A DNA stretch of 43,807 bases from Bradyrhizobium sp. AS23.2 (GTDB lineage Bacteria > Pseudomonadota > Alphaproteobacteria > Rhizobiales > Xanthobacteraceae). A program made the position numbers and the translations under genes. A model generated the notes under the pieces. It made no database searches. It worked only from the letters and a program-made list of their open reading frames with translations, and was not told the origin of the DNA. Below are positions 9,901 to 18,470 of the stretch, in pieces (the stretch's first letter is position 1; each line of letters opens with the position of its first letter). The stretch lies in contig NZ_LGHM01000040.1 in assembly GCF_001908185.1 (NCBI RefSeq), forward strand, positions 1 to 43,807, written 5' to 3'.

Positions 9901-10263
9901 CTTGTCGCCAAAGAGCTCGAGAAGATCCGCAGACGGCCCTACGAACCGGACGCTCGCGGACTCAAGCGCACGCGCAAACGCGGGATTTTCAGACAGAAAA
10001 CCATATCCCGGATGAACCGCATCGCATTGTTCGGCGCGAGCAATGCCGACGATCTGCTCGATATCCAGGTAGCCGGCTGCACCTCGCCCCTCCAGCCGCA
10101 CAGACTTGCTGGCGCGCTTGACGTGGAGCGATGCCGCATCGTCACCACTGTAGATCGCGACTGTCTCGATCTCCATCTCTGCCGCCACTCGCGCGATCCG
10201 GATTGCGATTTCGCCGCGGTTGGCGATCAAAAGCCTCCTTATGGGCCCGCCCAACAGATTCAC
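6957..10263 (-). pseudogene. Single-chain biotin-dependent acyl-CoA carboxylase (BC-BCCP-CT), frameshifted
   Basis: Biotin carboxylase, biotin carrier and carboxyltransferase domains occur in one chain. The BC part (about 1-460) has RLLIANRGEIAIRIARVA, the ATP-grasp loop AAAGGGGRGMR (165-175) and CNPRLQVEHTVTE (about 299-311). The carrier has EAMKS with biotinyl Lys about 531. The CT part carries GDTDFVGAAGLNMPTFW and SDTPGFMVGP. The frame breaks at six C on the + strand (8081-8086); five would restore GGGGRPGDTDF and give about 1101 residues. GTG at 10263 has GGAAGG upstream. The adjacent ligase and retro-aldolase-like genes suggest carboxylation of propionyl-CoA or the pathway acyl-CoA; the substrate is not readable. 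One lesion in a homopolymer could be a sequencing error. Confidence 0.85.
8081..8086 (-). other. Frameshift site: homopolymer of six in the acyl-CoA carboxylase
   Basis: Six C on the + strand. One base fewer joins the biotin-carboxylase/carrier frame to the downstream carboxyltransferase frame without loss of conserved residues. Confidence 0.85.
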
Positions 10264-10373
10264 CAGACTCTACCTTCCATTCGATGATCGAAACCGTGCT
10301 GCGATGTCGCCCCAAACCGCAATCCGCGACGTTCAGGTGCGAATGAGATACGTAACTGGGACGAGGGGAGCCG

Positions 10374-11942
10374 TTAAACGAGCGCCGAGTTCCGGCCCGC
10401 CCAATAGGGCATCCTGAGCTCGCGCTTGAGGATCTTCCCGGCACCCGAAACAGGAAACGGGTCGCTTCGAAATTCCAACGAGCGAGGGCACTTGTAGCCG
10501 GCGATCAGCCCATGGCAGTGGTTGATGATTTCTTCGGCCGTGGCCTGATGTCCTTCGCGCAGCATCACGACTGCATGAACGGCTTCGCCCCAACGTTCAT
10601 TGGGAATACCGATCACGACCGCGGTGGCGATGGCCGGATGCGTCGCGAGCGCATTCTCGACTTCGGAAGAATAGATATTCTCGCCCCCGGACACGATCAT
10701 GTCCTTTAGGCGATCGATCAGAAAGACGAAGCCCTCTTCGTCCATGTACCCGGCATCACCGGTCCGAATCCAGCCATTGTCGATTGTTGCCGCCGTTTCC
10801 TTCGGCTTGCGCCAGTAACCGAGCATGACGTGCGGTCCCCGCACTCGCAATTCGCCGACTTCACCGCGCGGCAATTCCTTGCCATCTGAATCGGCGATAT
10901 AGGCCTCGGAGCAATACCCGACCTTGCCGATCGATCTGAGCTTGCCGGAGCCTGGTCCGTTCAGCACATGGTACTCGGGCCGCAAGGTTGATACATACGG
11001 AGCGAGCTCGGTTTGACCGTACCCGTGCTGCAGGTCGACGCCCGGAAGCTTTTCCATCGCCTCTTCTGCTTGCGCCTGCGACATTGGCGCGGCCCCGTAC
11101 ACCATCACTTTCAGGGCGGAAAGGTCGCGCTTCCTTTCGCCAATGCTGTCGAGGATCATACGAACCATCGTCGGGACGATCGAGGTGTGAGTAATTTTCT
11201 CGTCCTCGAGAGTTTGAAGGAACGTCTGAGGCAGGAAGGACGGCAGGAACACGTTGCAGCCGGCCCCGATAACGGTTGTAAGCACCGGCAAGACCCCACC
11301 GCTGTGGAATAGCGGCATCACGTTGAGCGTCCTTGAGGTATCCCGGGTTAAATCGCGAATATCGTTCCCGAAAGCTATGGCACTCGACCAAAGATTGAGG
11401 TGCGAAAGCATGACACCCTTCGACCTCCCGGTTGTGCCTCCGGTGTAGCAGATCATGGCCATGGTCTCGCCGGGCACAACGGGCGCATCAATGTCGTGAC
11501 CAGCTCCCGCCAGCGCCTCGTAGGCAAGCACCCCTCCTCCAGGGCTGGGCCTATCGGCCATCAAGATCAGATGACGTACACCTGGGCAGCGCTGTCGCAA
11601 TTGGCTCGCGATCTCGAAATGAGCGTCGTCACAAAGGAGAATGGTCGGCTCGGAATCCGTCAACCCATAGGCGAGTTCATCTACACTCCAGCGCGCATTC
11701 AAAGGAACGCACGCCGCCCCAAGCCAGAAGATGGCGTAGTAGGCCTCGAGGTAGCGCGCAGAATTCAGCGAAAGGACGGCTACTCGATCCCCACTATGGA
11801 CGCCCAGATCAGACAGCCCCTTAGCGAGACTGCGAACGCGCCGTCCGACCTCGTTCCAAGTACGCCGATCAACGCCATCCACGGTCGCCGTTCTTGAACC
11901 ACCGACCTGGACTGCGCGCCTGAACGACTGCGTAATAAACAT
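10374..11942 (-). CDS. Acyl-CoA synthetase (AMP-forming, class I adenylate-forming enzyme)
   Basis: Activates a carboxylic acid to its CoA thioester through an acyl-adenylate. The 522-residue chain shows the P-loop CYTGGTTGRSKGVMLSH (about 165-181), the GYGQTE motif, the hinge block GWIRTGDAGYMDEEGF and the C-terminal catalytic lysine region GAGKILKRELR, so all core motifs are intact. ATG 11942 is preferred over TTG 11960 because GGGGGA lies five bases before it. It is first gene of the long minus-strand operon and lies 110 bases before the carboxylase. Acid specificity (fatty, branched or aromatic) cannot be told from these motifs. Confidence 0.93.
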   Translation of the reverse strand: MFITQSFRRAVQVGGSRTATVDGVDRRTWNEVGRRVRSLAKGLSDLGVHSGDRVAVLSLNSARYLEAYYAIFWLGAACVPLNARWSVDELAYGLTDSEPTILLCDDAHFEIASQLRQRCPGVRHLILMADRPSPGGGVLAYEALAGAGHDIDAPVVPGETMAMICYTGGTTGRSKGVMLSHLNLWSSAIAFGNDIRDLTRDTSRTLNVMPLFHSGGVLPVLTTVIGAGCNVFLPSFLPQTFLQTLEDEKITHTSIVPTMVRMILDSIGERKRDLSALKVMVYGAAPMSQAQAEEAMEKLPGVDLQHGYGQTELAPYVSTLRPEYHVLNGPGSGKLRSIGKVGYCSEAYIADSDGKELPRGEVGELRVRGPHVMLGYWRKPKETAATIDNGWIRTGDAGYMDEEGFVFLIDRLKDMIVSGGENIYSSEVENALATHPAIATAVVIGIPNERWGEAVHAVVMLREGHQATAEEIINHCHGLIAGYKCPRSLEFRSDPFPVSGAGKILKRELRMPYWAGRNSALV

Positions 11943-11982
11943 CCGTATCCCCCAGCCCAAACTTCTTTATGTTCAGATGAGC

Positions 11983-11994
11983 CACATTAATGTG
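11983..11994. promoter_or_regulatory. Perfect 12-bp palindrome CACATTAATGTG, possible operator
   Basis: It lies 41 bases upstream of the ligase start. It is followed directly by GTGTGACAC, so the inverted-repeat character extends to about position 12000. It resembles a dimeric regulator site; the protein is unknown. Confidence 0.45.
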
Positions 11995-12239
11995 TGACAC
12001 TCATTTACCTTTGTCAAACGCCCTTCAGCGCTCCTCCTCGCCCCCCTCAAAACCGTCGATCACCCCCACAGCCTTCCAGTAACAACAGACCTGCTGCCAA
12101 CGTCCCTGAAAATAGCGAAGTAATCGCAAATCATTTAGCTTCCGCAGCGACCAAGAATCGAGCCATGCACCCGCGAAGTTTATCGCGCAGTGTACCGCGC
12201 CCATGCAGGCGGCCCGATTGACGCGCCTCAAAATCGGCG

Positions 12240-12280
12240 TGTAATGAGTCTTACATCACTAGTGTGTATTACATCACTAG
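12240..12280. promoter_or_regulatory. Repeat cluster upstream of SDR, possible operator
   Basis: TTACATCACTAG occurs twice, at 12251-12262 and 12269-12280, with an 18-base period. Superimposed inverted repeats are TGTAA-N6-TTACA at 12240-12255 and TGTA-T-TACA at 12265-12273. The cluster ends 44 bases before the SDR start. Confidence 0.5.
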
Positions 12281-12324
12281 CGTTCACGAGCCAACGAACT
12301 GCCGGCGAATTCAGGGAGATGAAA

Positions 12325-13248
12325 ATGACTATTCGGTTCGATGGAAGAGTTGCGATTGTCACGGGCGCCGGCAACGGGATCGGCAAATCGCACGCGCTCG
12401 GGCTTGCCGCACGCGGAGCGAAGTTGGTCGTCAATGATTTGGGCAGTGCGACGAACGGTCTTGGCACCTCGTCCGCCGTGGCTCAGGCCGTAGTGGACGA
12501 AATCATTGCGGCCGGTGGCGATGCCATTGCGGACGGGGCAGACATTACAAACGAGGCTCAAGTTGAAGCGATGGTTCGACGCGCGACCGACAAGTGGGGA
12601 CGCGTCGACATCCTCATCAACAACGCTGGAATTCTGCGTGACAAGACCTTCTCCAACATGACGATGGAAGACTACCAGAAGGTCCTGGACGTGCATTTGA
12701 ATGGCACCGTCATCTGCTGCAAGGCCGTATGGCCGATCATGCGGGACCAGAAATACGGCCGCATCGTCCTGACATCTTCGACTTCCGGATTGTACGGCAA
12801 CTTCGGTCAGGCAGCGTACGGGGTCGCAAAAACCGCGATGGTCGGCCTAATGAACGTGCTTCACCTCGAAGGCGCCAAGAACGACATTCGCGTCACTATG
12901 CTCGCGCCGTCCGCGATCACGCGCATGACCGAAGGGTTGTTGCCAGAAGACGCCGTCAAACTGATGCAGCCCGAAGCAATCACCCCGGGCGCGCTCTACC
13001 TAGTGAGCGAGGACGGACCTTCTCGATTTATCTTGAGCGCCTCATCCGGCAGCTTTGCTCGGATCATGCTCTATGAAACCCGACCGGCCTATTTCCCTGC
13101 GGATCAACGGACGCCCGAGGCCATCGCCTCTCATTTTGCCAACGAGATTTATGGCAGGGACATGCTCTACATGGAAAATGCCTTCGAGCAGAACAAAAGC
13201 CTAGTTGGCGAAGCGGCCAAGAAGCACGGCTTCACGGTGAGCTTCTAA
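12325..13248 (+). CDS. Short-chain dehydrogenase/reductase (3-hydroxyacyl-CoA dehydrogenase-like, MFE-2 type)
   Basis: NAD(P)-dependent oxidoreductase of 307 residues. It has the Rossmann glycine motif VTGAGNGIGKSHALGLAARG, then LVVNDLGS, which favours NAD(H). INNAG follows, then a catalytic block with SSTSGLYGNFGQAAYGVAK (serine, Tyr-x-x-x-Lys). The N-terminus RFDGRVAIVTGAGNGIGK and the length resemble the dehydrogenase domain of peroxisomal multifunctional enzyme type 2. An open frame extends upstream to 12190, but the start is placed at 12325 because AGGGAG lies seven bases before it; ATG 12319 is too close to that site. It diverges from the ligase operon. It would fit oxidation of a 3-hydroxyacyl-CoA made by the MaoC hydratase at 24528. 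Confidence 0.9.
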   Translation: MTIRFDGRVAIVTGAGNGIGKSHALGLAARGAKLVVNDLGSATNGLGTSSAVAQAVVDEIIAAGGDAIADGADITNEAQVEAMVRRATDKWGRVDILINNAGILRDKTFSNMTMEDYQKVLDVHLNGTVICCKAVWPIMRDQKYGRIVLTSSTSGLYGNFGQAAYGVAKTAMVGLMNVLHLEGAKNDIRVTMLAPSAITRMTEGLLPEDAVKLMQPEAITPGALYLVSEDGPSRFILSASSGSFARIMLYETRPAYFPADQRTPEAIASHFANEIYGRDMLYMENAFEQNKSLVGEAAKKHGFTVSF

Positions 13249-13260
13249 ACAATACCAAGA

Positions 13261-13290
13261 CCGGGTGCCATTCAATCGAACGGCACTCGG
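13261..13290 (+). terminator. Possible stem-loop after the SDR gene
   Basis: CCGGGTGCC and CGGCACTCGG-type arms (13261-13269 and 13282-13290) pair over nine positions with one G-U pair, 12 bases after the SDR stop. No T-tract follows, so termination is uncertain. Confidence 0.35.
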
Positions 13291-13377
13291 GACGGCTGGG
13301 CGCCAAATGTCGATCGGCGCTGAATCGGTACCAAGTCTTTCATTTTGGATGGGCTCGACCAAAACTCAGCGAGTATT

Positions 13378-13560
13378 TCGGCTCCACCTGAGGCGGCCTT
13401 TTTTGTGAGGCCGACGCTGCTTGGCCCCGCTCCCGCGAAGACACGATCGCACGGCACGAGGTTTTTGGGCCGGTTCTGTCGCTCCTTCCGTTCCAGGATG
13501 ACGCCGACGCAATCTCGCTTGCCAATGACACGCCATATGGTCTTGCGGCGGGCGACACGA
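13378..13560 (+). pseudogene. Aldehyde dehydrogenase remnant (C-terminal part)
   Basis: The + strand encodes [20 protein letters not shown], then after a frame change [18 protein letters not shown] and [14 protein letters not shown]. These are consecutive blocks of the aldehyde dehydrogenase C-terminal domain and closely match the intact enzyme at 33785, which has [10 protein letters not shown] and [12 protein letters not shown]. The catalytic cysteine region, N-terminal domain and the last segment are missing. It is a dead fragment of a paralogue lying between the SDR gene and a convergent LysR gene. Confidence 0.8.
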
Positions 13561-13615
13561 CCGATCGTCCTTATCGGCTCGATTAGGGCAGACCGGATCG
13601 CGCTTCTTCTCGCCA

Positions 13616-14590
13616 TCAGGCTGACGTGATTTCCAAGACTCCTTGCTGTACAGACTGTTCTCGCCCTTTGTCAGACGCTTGGCCGAGCAGAAAGTCGAAC
13701 ACGGCCTGGACCTGCGCAGGAAGTACAGCCCCACGCCTAACGCAAACCCGTACCTCGCGCTTCGCCCAATCCTCGGAGAGCGGGAGAGCGACGATGCGAT
13801 CGTGTGTTGCGTTGGTGACAAGGCCCGACGGTTGAATCATAGCTCCAAATCCAGCAGCAACCATGCTTTTGGCAACCTCATTCGTTTGGACCTGGAAGCG
13901 CAGATTGAGCTGCCGTCCAAGATCGGCGGCCGCACGGCGTAATTGGTTCGTCACCGAACTGTTGACATGGACGCCGATCAAATCGATGTCCAGCAACTCC
14001 GCAAACCCGGCGGAACGACGCGCTGCCAAGGGATGATCCTCCGGCAAAAAGGCCATGAGCTCATCCCGTTTGTACGCAAAGCTGCCGATCTCGTCTGCGA
14101 TCTCCGGCGGCGTGGCGAAAACACCGATGTCGGCTATTCCCGTCGCCACTGCGTGCACCACCTCCGGACTAAGATGCTCCCGAATATCAAGGTCGACGCT
14201 GGGATAGGCGTCCGAGAATTCCTTCAAATGGGGTGCCAGCGAACCCACAAGCGCGGATGGAATAGCTGCAACCCGAACGTGCCCTTTGATACCCTCGGCA
14301 AACTCGCTCAAGTCGGTACGTACTTTGTCGATCAGGTGGAATATCTCGCGAGCATGATCGGCAAGCACCTGGCCCACAGGGGTCGGAACAGTTCCCTTTG
14401 CGTTTCGGTAGAGCAACTTGACGCCGAAGAGATACTCGATTTCCTGAATCCGCTTGCTCGTTGCGGATGGAGCAATTCTCTCCCGCTGAGCTGCTCTCAG
14501 AATACTCTGTTCTTCGCAGACCGTGAGAAACAGCCGAAGACTCAACAAATCGAGCTTGGCAATGGTCTTTTTAAGTGCCGGAGCTGCCAT
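13616..14590 (-). CDS. LysR family transcriptional regulator
   Basis: This 324-residue LysR protein has an N-terminal winged helix (LLSLRLFLTVCEEQSILRAA, then SATSKRIQEIEYLFGVKLLY) and a substrate-binding domain from about residue 95 (GHVRVAAIPSALVGSL onward). The ALVGSLAPHLKEFSDAYP segment and the absence of truncation indicate an intact regulator. ATG 14590 is preferred to the upstream GTG at 14632 because the LysR homology begins soon after it and GAGAG lies upstream. It is convergent with the SDR gene. No adjacent divergent structural gene shows an obvious target, so the regulon is unknown. Confidence 0.9.
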   Translation of the reverse strand: MAAPALKKTIAKLDLLSLRLFLTVCEEQSILRAAQRERIAPSATSKRIQEIEYLFGVKLLYRNAKGTVPTPVGQVLADHAREIFHLIDKVRTDLSEFAEGIKGHVRVAAIPSALVGSLAPHLKEFSDAYPSVDLDIREHLSPEVVHAVATGIADIGVFATPPEIADEIGSFAYKRDELMAFLPEDHPLAARRSAGFAELLDIDLIGVHVNSSVTNQLRRAAADLGRQLNLRFQVQTNEVAKSMVAAGFGAMIQPSGLVTNATHDRIVALPLSEDWAKREVRVCVRRGAVLPAQVQAVFDFLLGQASDKGREQSVQQGVLEITSA

Positions 14591-14902
14591 CCAGTCTCTC
14601 TTCAAGAGCAGGCTCTGCAAACAAGAGGGCACCTGCGCAGAGACGCGCGGTCGCCCTGCTTTCGGCGCCTGGAAAGGAAAGCGCGTGCGAAGAAGGGGAT
14701 ATTGCTAGTTCGGTTCAGCTTCGCAGATTTCGGAAGGAGATGGGCCCTTCTCTCCGTGTGGGGCGTCGTTGGCTGGCCGGCAGTGGAGCGCAGTATCAGC
14801 ATCGTCAAATACCCTCTTCCGGATCCCCCACGGTCTCCAAGCGGACTCGCAGGAGATGAAAGGCGGGCCGGATACATACGGCCCGTCAAGAACGTTTCTC
14901 TC

Positions 14903-16129
14903 TCATTTCTTGACGAGTGGGCACTCGCTGGCCTCGAGGGGCCGAAAGGCCTCATCGCCGGGGACCGCCTGAACAAGATTGTAGATATCGAAAGCATTCT
15001 TCGCATCGGAAGGCTTCTTCGCGGTCAGGAGATACATGTACTTTGGGATCATCCGGCCATCGTCACGGATCTTCCCTTCGATCGCATAGAAATCCTTGAC
15101 AGGCATCTTTTTCATTTGAGCATTCACGGTGGCGCCGGAGTCGGTATTGGCTTCCTTGACAGCCCTTAAGTAGTGGAGCGTGGCCGAATAGGCCGCGACC
15201 TGATTCTGGGACGGATAGCGCTTGAACTTGGCCTCGAATCTCTTGGCGAATGCCTTGCTGTCCTCGTCACGATCGTAGAAGAAAGACTCCGTCACCATCA
15301 ACCCTTGAGCCACCGGCAGACCGAGGCCGTAGATATCCGTGTTGTTGGTGATCAGACCAATCAGATTCTGCCCGCCCTTGCGAATACCGAACTCTTCCGC
15401 CTGCTTGAGCGAATTGAGCGTGTCCGCACCGGCATTTGCGAGTGCGACGATATCTGCCCCAGATGTTTTGGCCTGCAACAGGAACGAACTGAAATCGGTC
15501 GTTCCAAGCGGAGCGCGAACACTGCCGACCACCTTTCCGCCAAGTCGCTTGATCTCCACCTCGGCATCCCGCTGCAGCGCCTCACCGAACGAATAATCGG
15601 CGGTTATGAAGAACCATGTCTTCGCGCCTGCATCGGTCCCGGCCTTGATGCTAAGTTTGGCAGCCGCATACGTATCGACGAGCCAATGGGTCATCAGAGC
15701 GTTGCATTGCTTGTTGGACAGATCGGCGCTGACGCCGCCAGCGTTGAGGAGGGCGACGTCATTGTCTTTCGCAACGGCAATCCCGGCTAGCGTGATGGCG
15801 GTGCCTGCCGAGGTCAGCAGAACGTCTACCTTGTTTTCATCGATCCATTTGCGCGCCGTCGTCGAGGCGATGTCTGCCTTGACCTGCGTATCGGCGTTAA
15901 GCACCTTGATGGGCTTACCATTGAGGGTGCCTCCGAAGTCGTCGATCGCCCATTGAACTGACTGTACCAGTCCCGGCCCGAGCACGTCAGAGTACGGACC
16001 GGTCATGTCGTTCAGAATGCCGAGCACCACTTCATCATTCGAAAAGCCGTCACGCGCGTGCGCAAATCCGGAATTGACGAGCGCCGCCATTGCGGTCAGC
16101 AGAATGGTGCCCTTGAGACGAGAAAGCAT
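14903..16129 (-). CDS. Liv-type ABC transporter solute-binding protein (Peripla_BP_6)
   Basis: Periplasmic receptor of 408 residues. The N-terminus MLSRLKGTILLTAMAALVNS is a Sec signal peptide with likely cleavage after FAHA. The mature part starts with VVLGILNDMTGPYSDVLGPG, the usual opening of LivK-like folds, and contains WFFITADYSFGEALQRDA in the second lobe. ATG 16129 has AGGGGGA eight bases upstream, better than the ORF start at 16207. It stands alone, divergent from the IclR gene, with no permease beside it. It is a plausible receptor for LivFGHM at 1570-4951. Its closest relative in the window is the protein at 32340, which shares the ECPLVKK/DCPLVKK tail. The ligand is probably an aromatic or aliphatic acid; this is inference. 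Confidence 0.92.
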   Translation of the reverse strand: MLSRLKGTILLTAMAALVNSGFAHARDGFSNDEVVLGILNDMTGPYSDVLGPGLVQSVQWAIDDFGGTLNGKPIKVLNADTQVKADIASTTARKWIDENKVDVLLTSAGTAITLAGIAVAKDNDVALLNAGGVSADLSNKQCNALMTHWLVDTYAAAKLSIKAGTDAGAKTWFFITADYSFGEALQRDAEVEIKRLGGKVVGSVRAPLGTTDFSSFLLQAKTSGADIVALANAGADTLNSLKQAEEFGIRKGGQNLIGLITNNTDIYGLGLPVAQGLMVTESFFYDRDEDSKAFAKRFEAKFKRYPSQNQVAAYSATLHYLRAVKEANTDSGATVNAQMKKMPVKDFYAIEGKIRDDGRMIPKYMYLLTAKKPSDAKNAFDIYNLVQAVPGDEAFRPLEASECPLVKK

Positions 16130-16472
16130 CGAGAAGTTCCCCCTGAGATATTCAAGCGCTGCTTGGACCCGCTTGCTCGCCAAAAGGTTAGCGTATCGCG
16201 CGTTCAAGTCACGCCTGCAGGCGAGCTAGATGCACGCATCGGGCCTCTTTTTAGATACGTGAAATGTCACCTGCTTTGCTTGTTACGAGATGCAAGCTCC
16301 CGAGCGACCAACGGACTTTCGAGTGCGGCCGAAAGTTAAAGAAGTAGCACTCATTAATTTCTCTTTCCCGGCCATTTCTGATGGCTTGCGGCGTTGCCTA
16401 ATCGCCAAACTTTGCTAGATTTCTCATAGCCGCGAACCGAAAAGTTCGAACTTTTGCAGGGCAAGCTCGAGC
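16130..16472. promoter_or_regulatory. Divergent promoter region, binding protein versus IclR regulator
   Basis: About 340 bases without a recognisable gene lie between two divergent genes. The only strong structural element is the palindrome at 16441-16456. Confidence 0.5.
16441..16456. promoter_or_regulatory. Perfect 16-bp palindrome AAAAGTTCGAACTTTT, probable regulator site
   Basis: It ends 16 bases before the annotated IclR start and overlaps the likely promoter or leader. IclR proteins commonly bind inverted repeats near their own gene and repress it, so autoregulation is the simplest reading. It could instead or also control the divergent binding-protein gene. Confidence 0.55.
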
Positions 16473-17396
16473 ATGACGCCTGATGTCGCGGAGAGCGCCA
16501 AAAGAGACAAAAATATAACAAAATCAGTAATATCGGTGAGGGAAATGAAGTCTGTTTCGCGTGGCACGGAGGAAGATTTGTCGACCATCAAATCGGCCCG
16601 ACGCGTTCTACAGATACTGGAATACCTCAAGGAAACGAGGCAGCCAGCCAACACCACAGATATTGCAATGGCACTCAATTGCCCGATATCGAGCACGTCT
16701 CTCCTACTTAAGTCGCTCGCAAGCCTCGGGTATCTGGTCTTCGATCGTCAGACACGCACGTACCAGGCGAGCCTTCGAGTCGGTCTACTCGGCGGGTGGA
16801 CTTATGATGAAGATTTCGATTTGGCGCGACTGAACGCGATCACAGGACGCCTCACAGAGGAAACGGGTGCAGACGTGTACCTCGCGGTCCGCAACGACAT
16901 TCACATTCAGTATATTGGAGTAATGTCGATCCATAAGCTTCGTAAGGACACGGCACCCACTGTCGGAGACAAGCTCTATCTGACGGAAACGGCGATGGGC
17001 TTATTGCTGATGTCCACGTTTGACGACGAACTAATCGAACGCATCACCCGTCGCATTAACGCGGAATCACCCGTGCGCCGCCCGAGATTAAGCTACGCGG
17101 AAGTAAGCACCAGGATTGCCGCGATCCGGGAACGAGGCTACACCTACATGGCCGTGGATGAGGCGACCGAACGATCGATCGTCGCAAAGCTGATCGAGAC
17201 CGGCTCACCGCAGCGGCTGGCCGTGGGTCTGTCAAGCCCGCGCGATGATGTCGCAATCAATTACGCCCAAATCGCAAACGCTTTGGACGATGCGCTTATC
17301 TGTATGCGCGCGCAAGATCCGTCAAACGCCAATGTTGTTGCGGCACGCCGCACTCGATACGGAGTTGCGGCGTCTCAGTCCATCAGCGTCGTATAG
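16473..17396 (+). CDS. IclR family transcriptional regulator
   Basis: This 307-residue protein has an IclR-type winged helix (about residues 38-100: IKSARRVLQILEYLKE, NTTDIAMALNCPISSTSLLL). A C-terminal effector domain follows, carrying TETGADVYLAVRND and YMAVDEATERSI. IclR proteins typically control catabolism of aromatic or organic acids. Two starts are possible: 16473 and 16545. The second is preceded by GAGGGAA but with very short spacing, and would give 283 residues, nearer the family norm. The last 22 bases overlap the convergent acyl-CoA dehydrogenase gene. Confidence 0.92.
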   Translation: MTPDVAESAKRDKNITKSVISVREMKSVSRGTEEDLSTIKSARRVLQILEYLKETRQPANTTDIAMALNCPISSTSLLLKSLASLGYLVFDRQTRTYQASLRVGLLGGWTYDEDFDLARLNAITGRLTEETGADVYLAVRNDIHIQYIGVMSIHKLRKDTAPTVGDKLYLTETAMGLLLMSTFDDELIERITRRINAESPVRRPRLSYAEVSTRIAAIRERGYTYMAVDEATERSIVAKLIETGSPQRLAVGLSSPRDDVAINYAQIANALDDALICMRAQDPSNANVVAARRTRYGVAASQSISVV

Positions 17397-18469
17397 GCTG
17401 CGGTGAAATAGTCGGTATTTCCGAACTGCGCCTCGATCATACGAGCGCGCCTATAGTAGTGCGACACCGGCATTTCATCGGTCATTCCCATGCCGCCGTG
17501 CAGATGTAGGCACTGGCCGGCGACCATCGTCGCGATCGAGCCAGCCTGTATCTTTAGGCCGAAGATCGACCGTGCACGCAGCGTACGGGCCGAAGACGAT
17601 TGCGAAAGAGCGTCGAGCAAAGACCAGCGAAGCGTCTCCGTCTCGACGAACAGGTCCGAAATCCGATGTTGTAGCGCCTGGAATTCGATCAACGAACGCC
17701 CAAATTGCTTTCGGTCGGCAAGATAGTCCTTGGTTTGAGTTAAGACCGCCTCACACAAGCCGATGGCCTCGGCACCGACCCCGAGCAGCGCAACATAGAT
17801 GGCGTCGTCGAGCGCGCTCGCATAGCCAGGAGCCCCCACGAGCAACTCGGCTTCGGCCAGATCGAATTCCACATCCGACACCCAGTCGTTATCGACCGTC
17901 CTGTAGTGGCGCGTGGCTACACCAGTTCCACCCATAGGCACAGCAAAGAAGGACGGACCATCTGGGGTAACCGCGGATACGATCGTCTCGTCCGCAAAGC
18001 ATCCCGAATAGACCAACCGTTTGCGGCCGGTCAAACGATAGGAGGAGCCTACGGCGATCCCGCGCACCGTTGGCGAATCCATCATTCCACGGCTGCCCGG
18101 CTCCAAGTGTGCAACGGTCAGATGCCTTTCACCTTCGGCGCTCGCCGCGAGTCGCTCCCGGGCTCCCCTGGAGTCTGCATTACGCAGCAACGCACTTGCG
18201 ATACTCGCCGAAAGATAAGGCCCAACGTACAGATGCCGGCCGGCTTCCTCCATCAGGATGGCGAATTCCACCGCGGAGCCCCCAAGTCCCCCGGCTTCTT
18301 CGGGTAGCCAGGCTCCCAGCCAGCCGAGGTCAACAAGCTTGCTCCAGACGCCACTCGGGGCATCGTCAGCGATCAGTAGTTTCCGTCGATCGAACGCGTA
18401 TTGGTCGCGAAGAAAACGCGCTGCACTTTCCTTGAGGAGCTTCTGTTCTTCATTCAGATGCAGATCCAC
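17375..18469 (-). CDS. Acyl-CoA dehydrogenase, divergent short subunit
   Basis: Flavoprotein of 364 residues. It begins VDLHLNEEQKLLKESAARF and ends with HLHGGMGMTDEMPVSHYYRR, the FAD/acyl-binding C-terminal block of the family. The usual middle motif (PGSGSD) is replaced by LEPGSRGMMDSP. This pattern is seen in the partner subunit of two-gene acyl-CoA dehydrogenases such as ChsE1/ChsE2-type heteromers. The start is GTG 18469, overlapping the stop area of the upstream acyl-CoA dehydrogenase (TGACGTGG), so the two are coupled. They probably form one complex; this is inferred from adjacency and motif loss. Confidence 0.9.
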   Translation of the reverse strand: MDLHLNEEQKLLKESAARFLRDQYAFDRRKLLIADDAPSGVWSKLVDLGWLGAWLPEEAGGLGGSAVEFAILMEEAGRHLYVGPYLSASIASALLRNADSRGARERLAASAEGERHLTVAHLEPGSRGMMDSPTVRGIAVGSSYRLTGRKRLVYSGCFADETIVSAVTPDGPSFFAVPMGGTGVATRHYRTVDNDWVSDVEFDLAEAELLVGAPGYASALDDAIYVALLGVGAEAIGLCEAVLTQTKDYLADRKQFGRSLIEFQALQHRISDLFVETETLRWSLLDALSQSSSARTLRARSIFGLKIQAGSIATMVAGQCLHLHGGMGMTDEMPVSHYYRRARMIEAQFGNTDYFTAAYTTLMD

Positions 18470-18470
18470 G

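Larger units (their letters stand above)
11943..12324. promoter_or_regulatory. Divergent promoter region between the acyl-CoA ligase operon and the SDR gene
   Basis: About 380 bases without a gene separate two divergent transcription units. It holds two clusters of repeats: a perfect 12-bp palindrome at 11983-11994, close to the ligase start, and repeats at 12240-12280, close to the SDR start. This arrangement fits control of both units by one dimeric regulator. The nearby TetR protein is a candidate; no -35/-10 pair is called. Confidence 0.55.

Noticed and set aside
13943..15169. 408-codon + strand open frame
   Set aside because: It spans the antisense of the LysR gene, a spacer and the end of the receptor gene; no recognisable domain.
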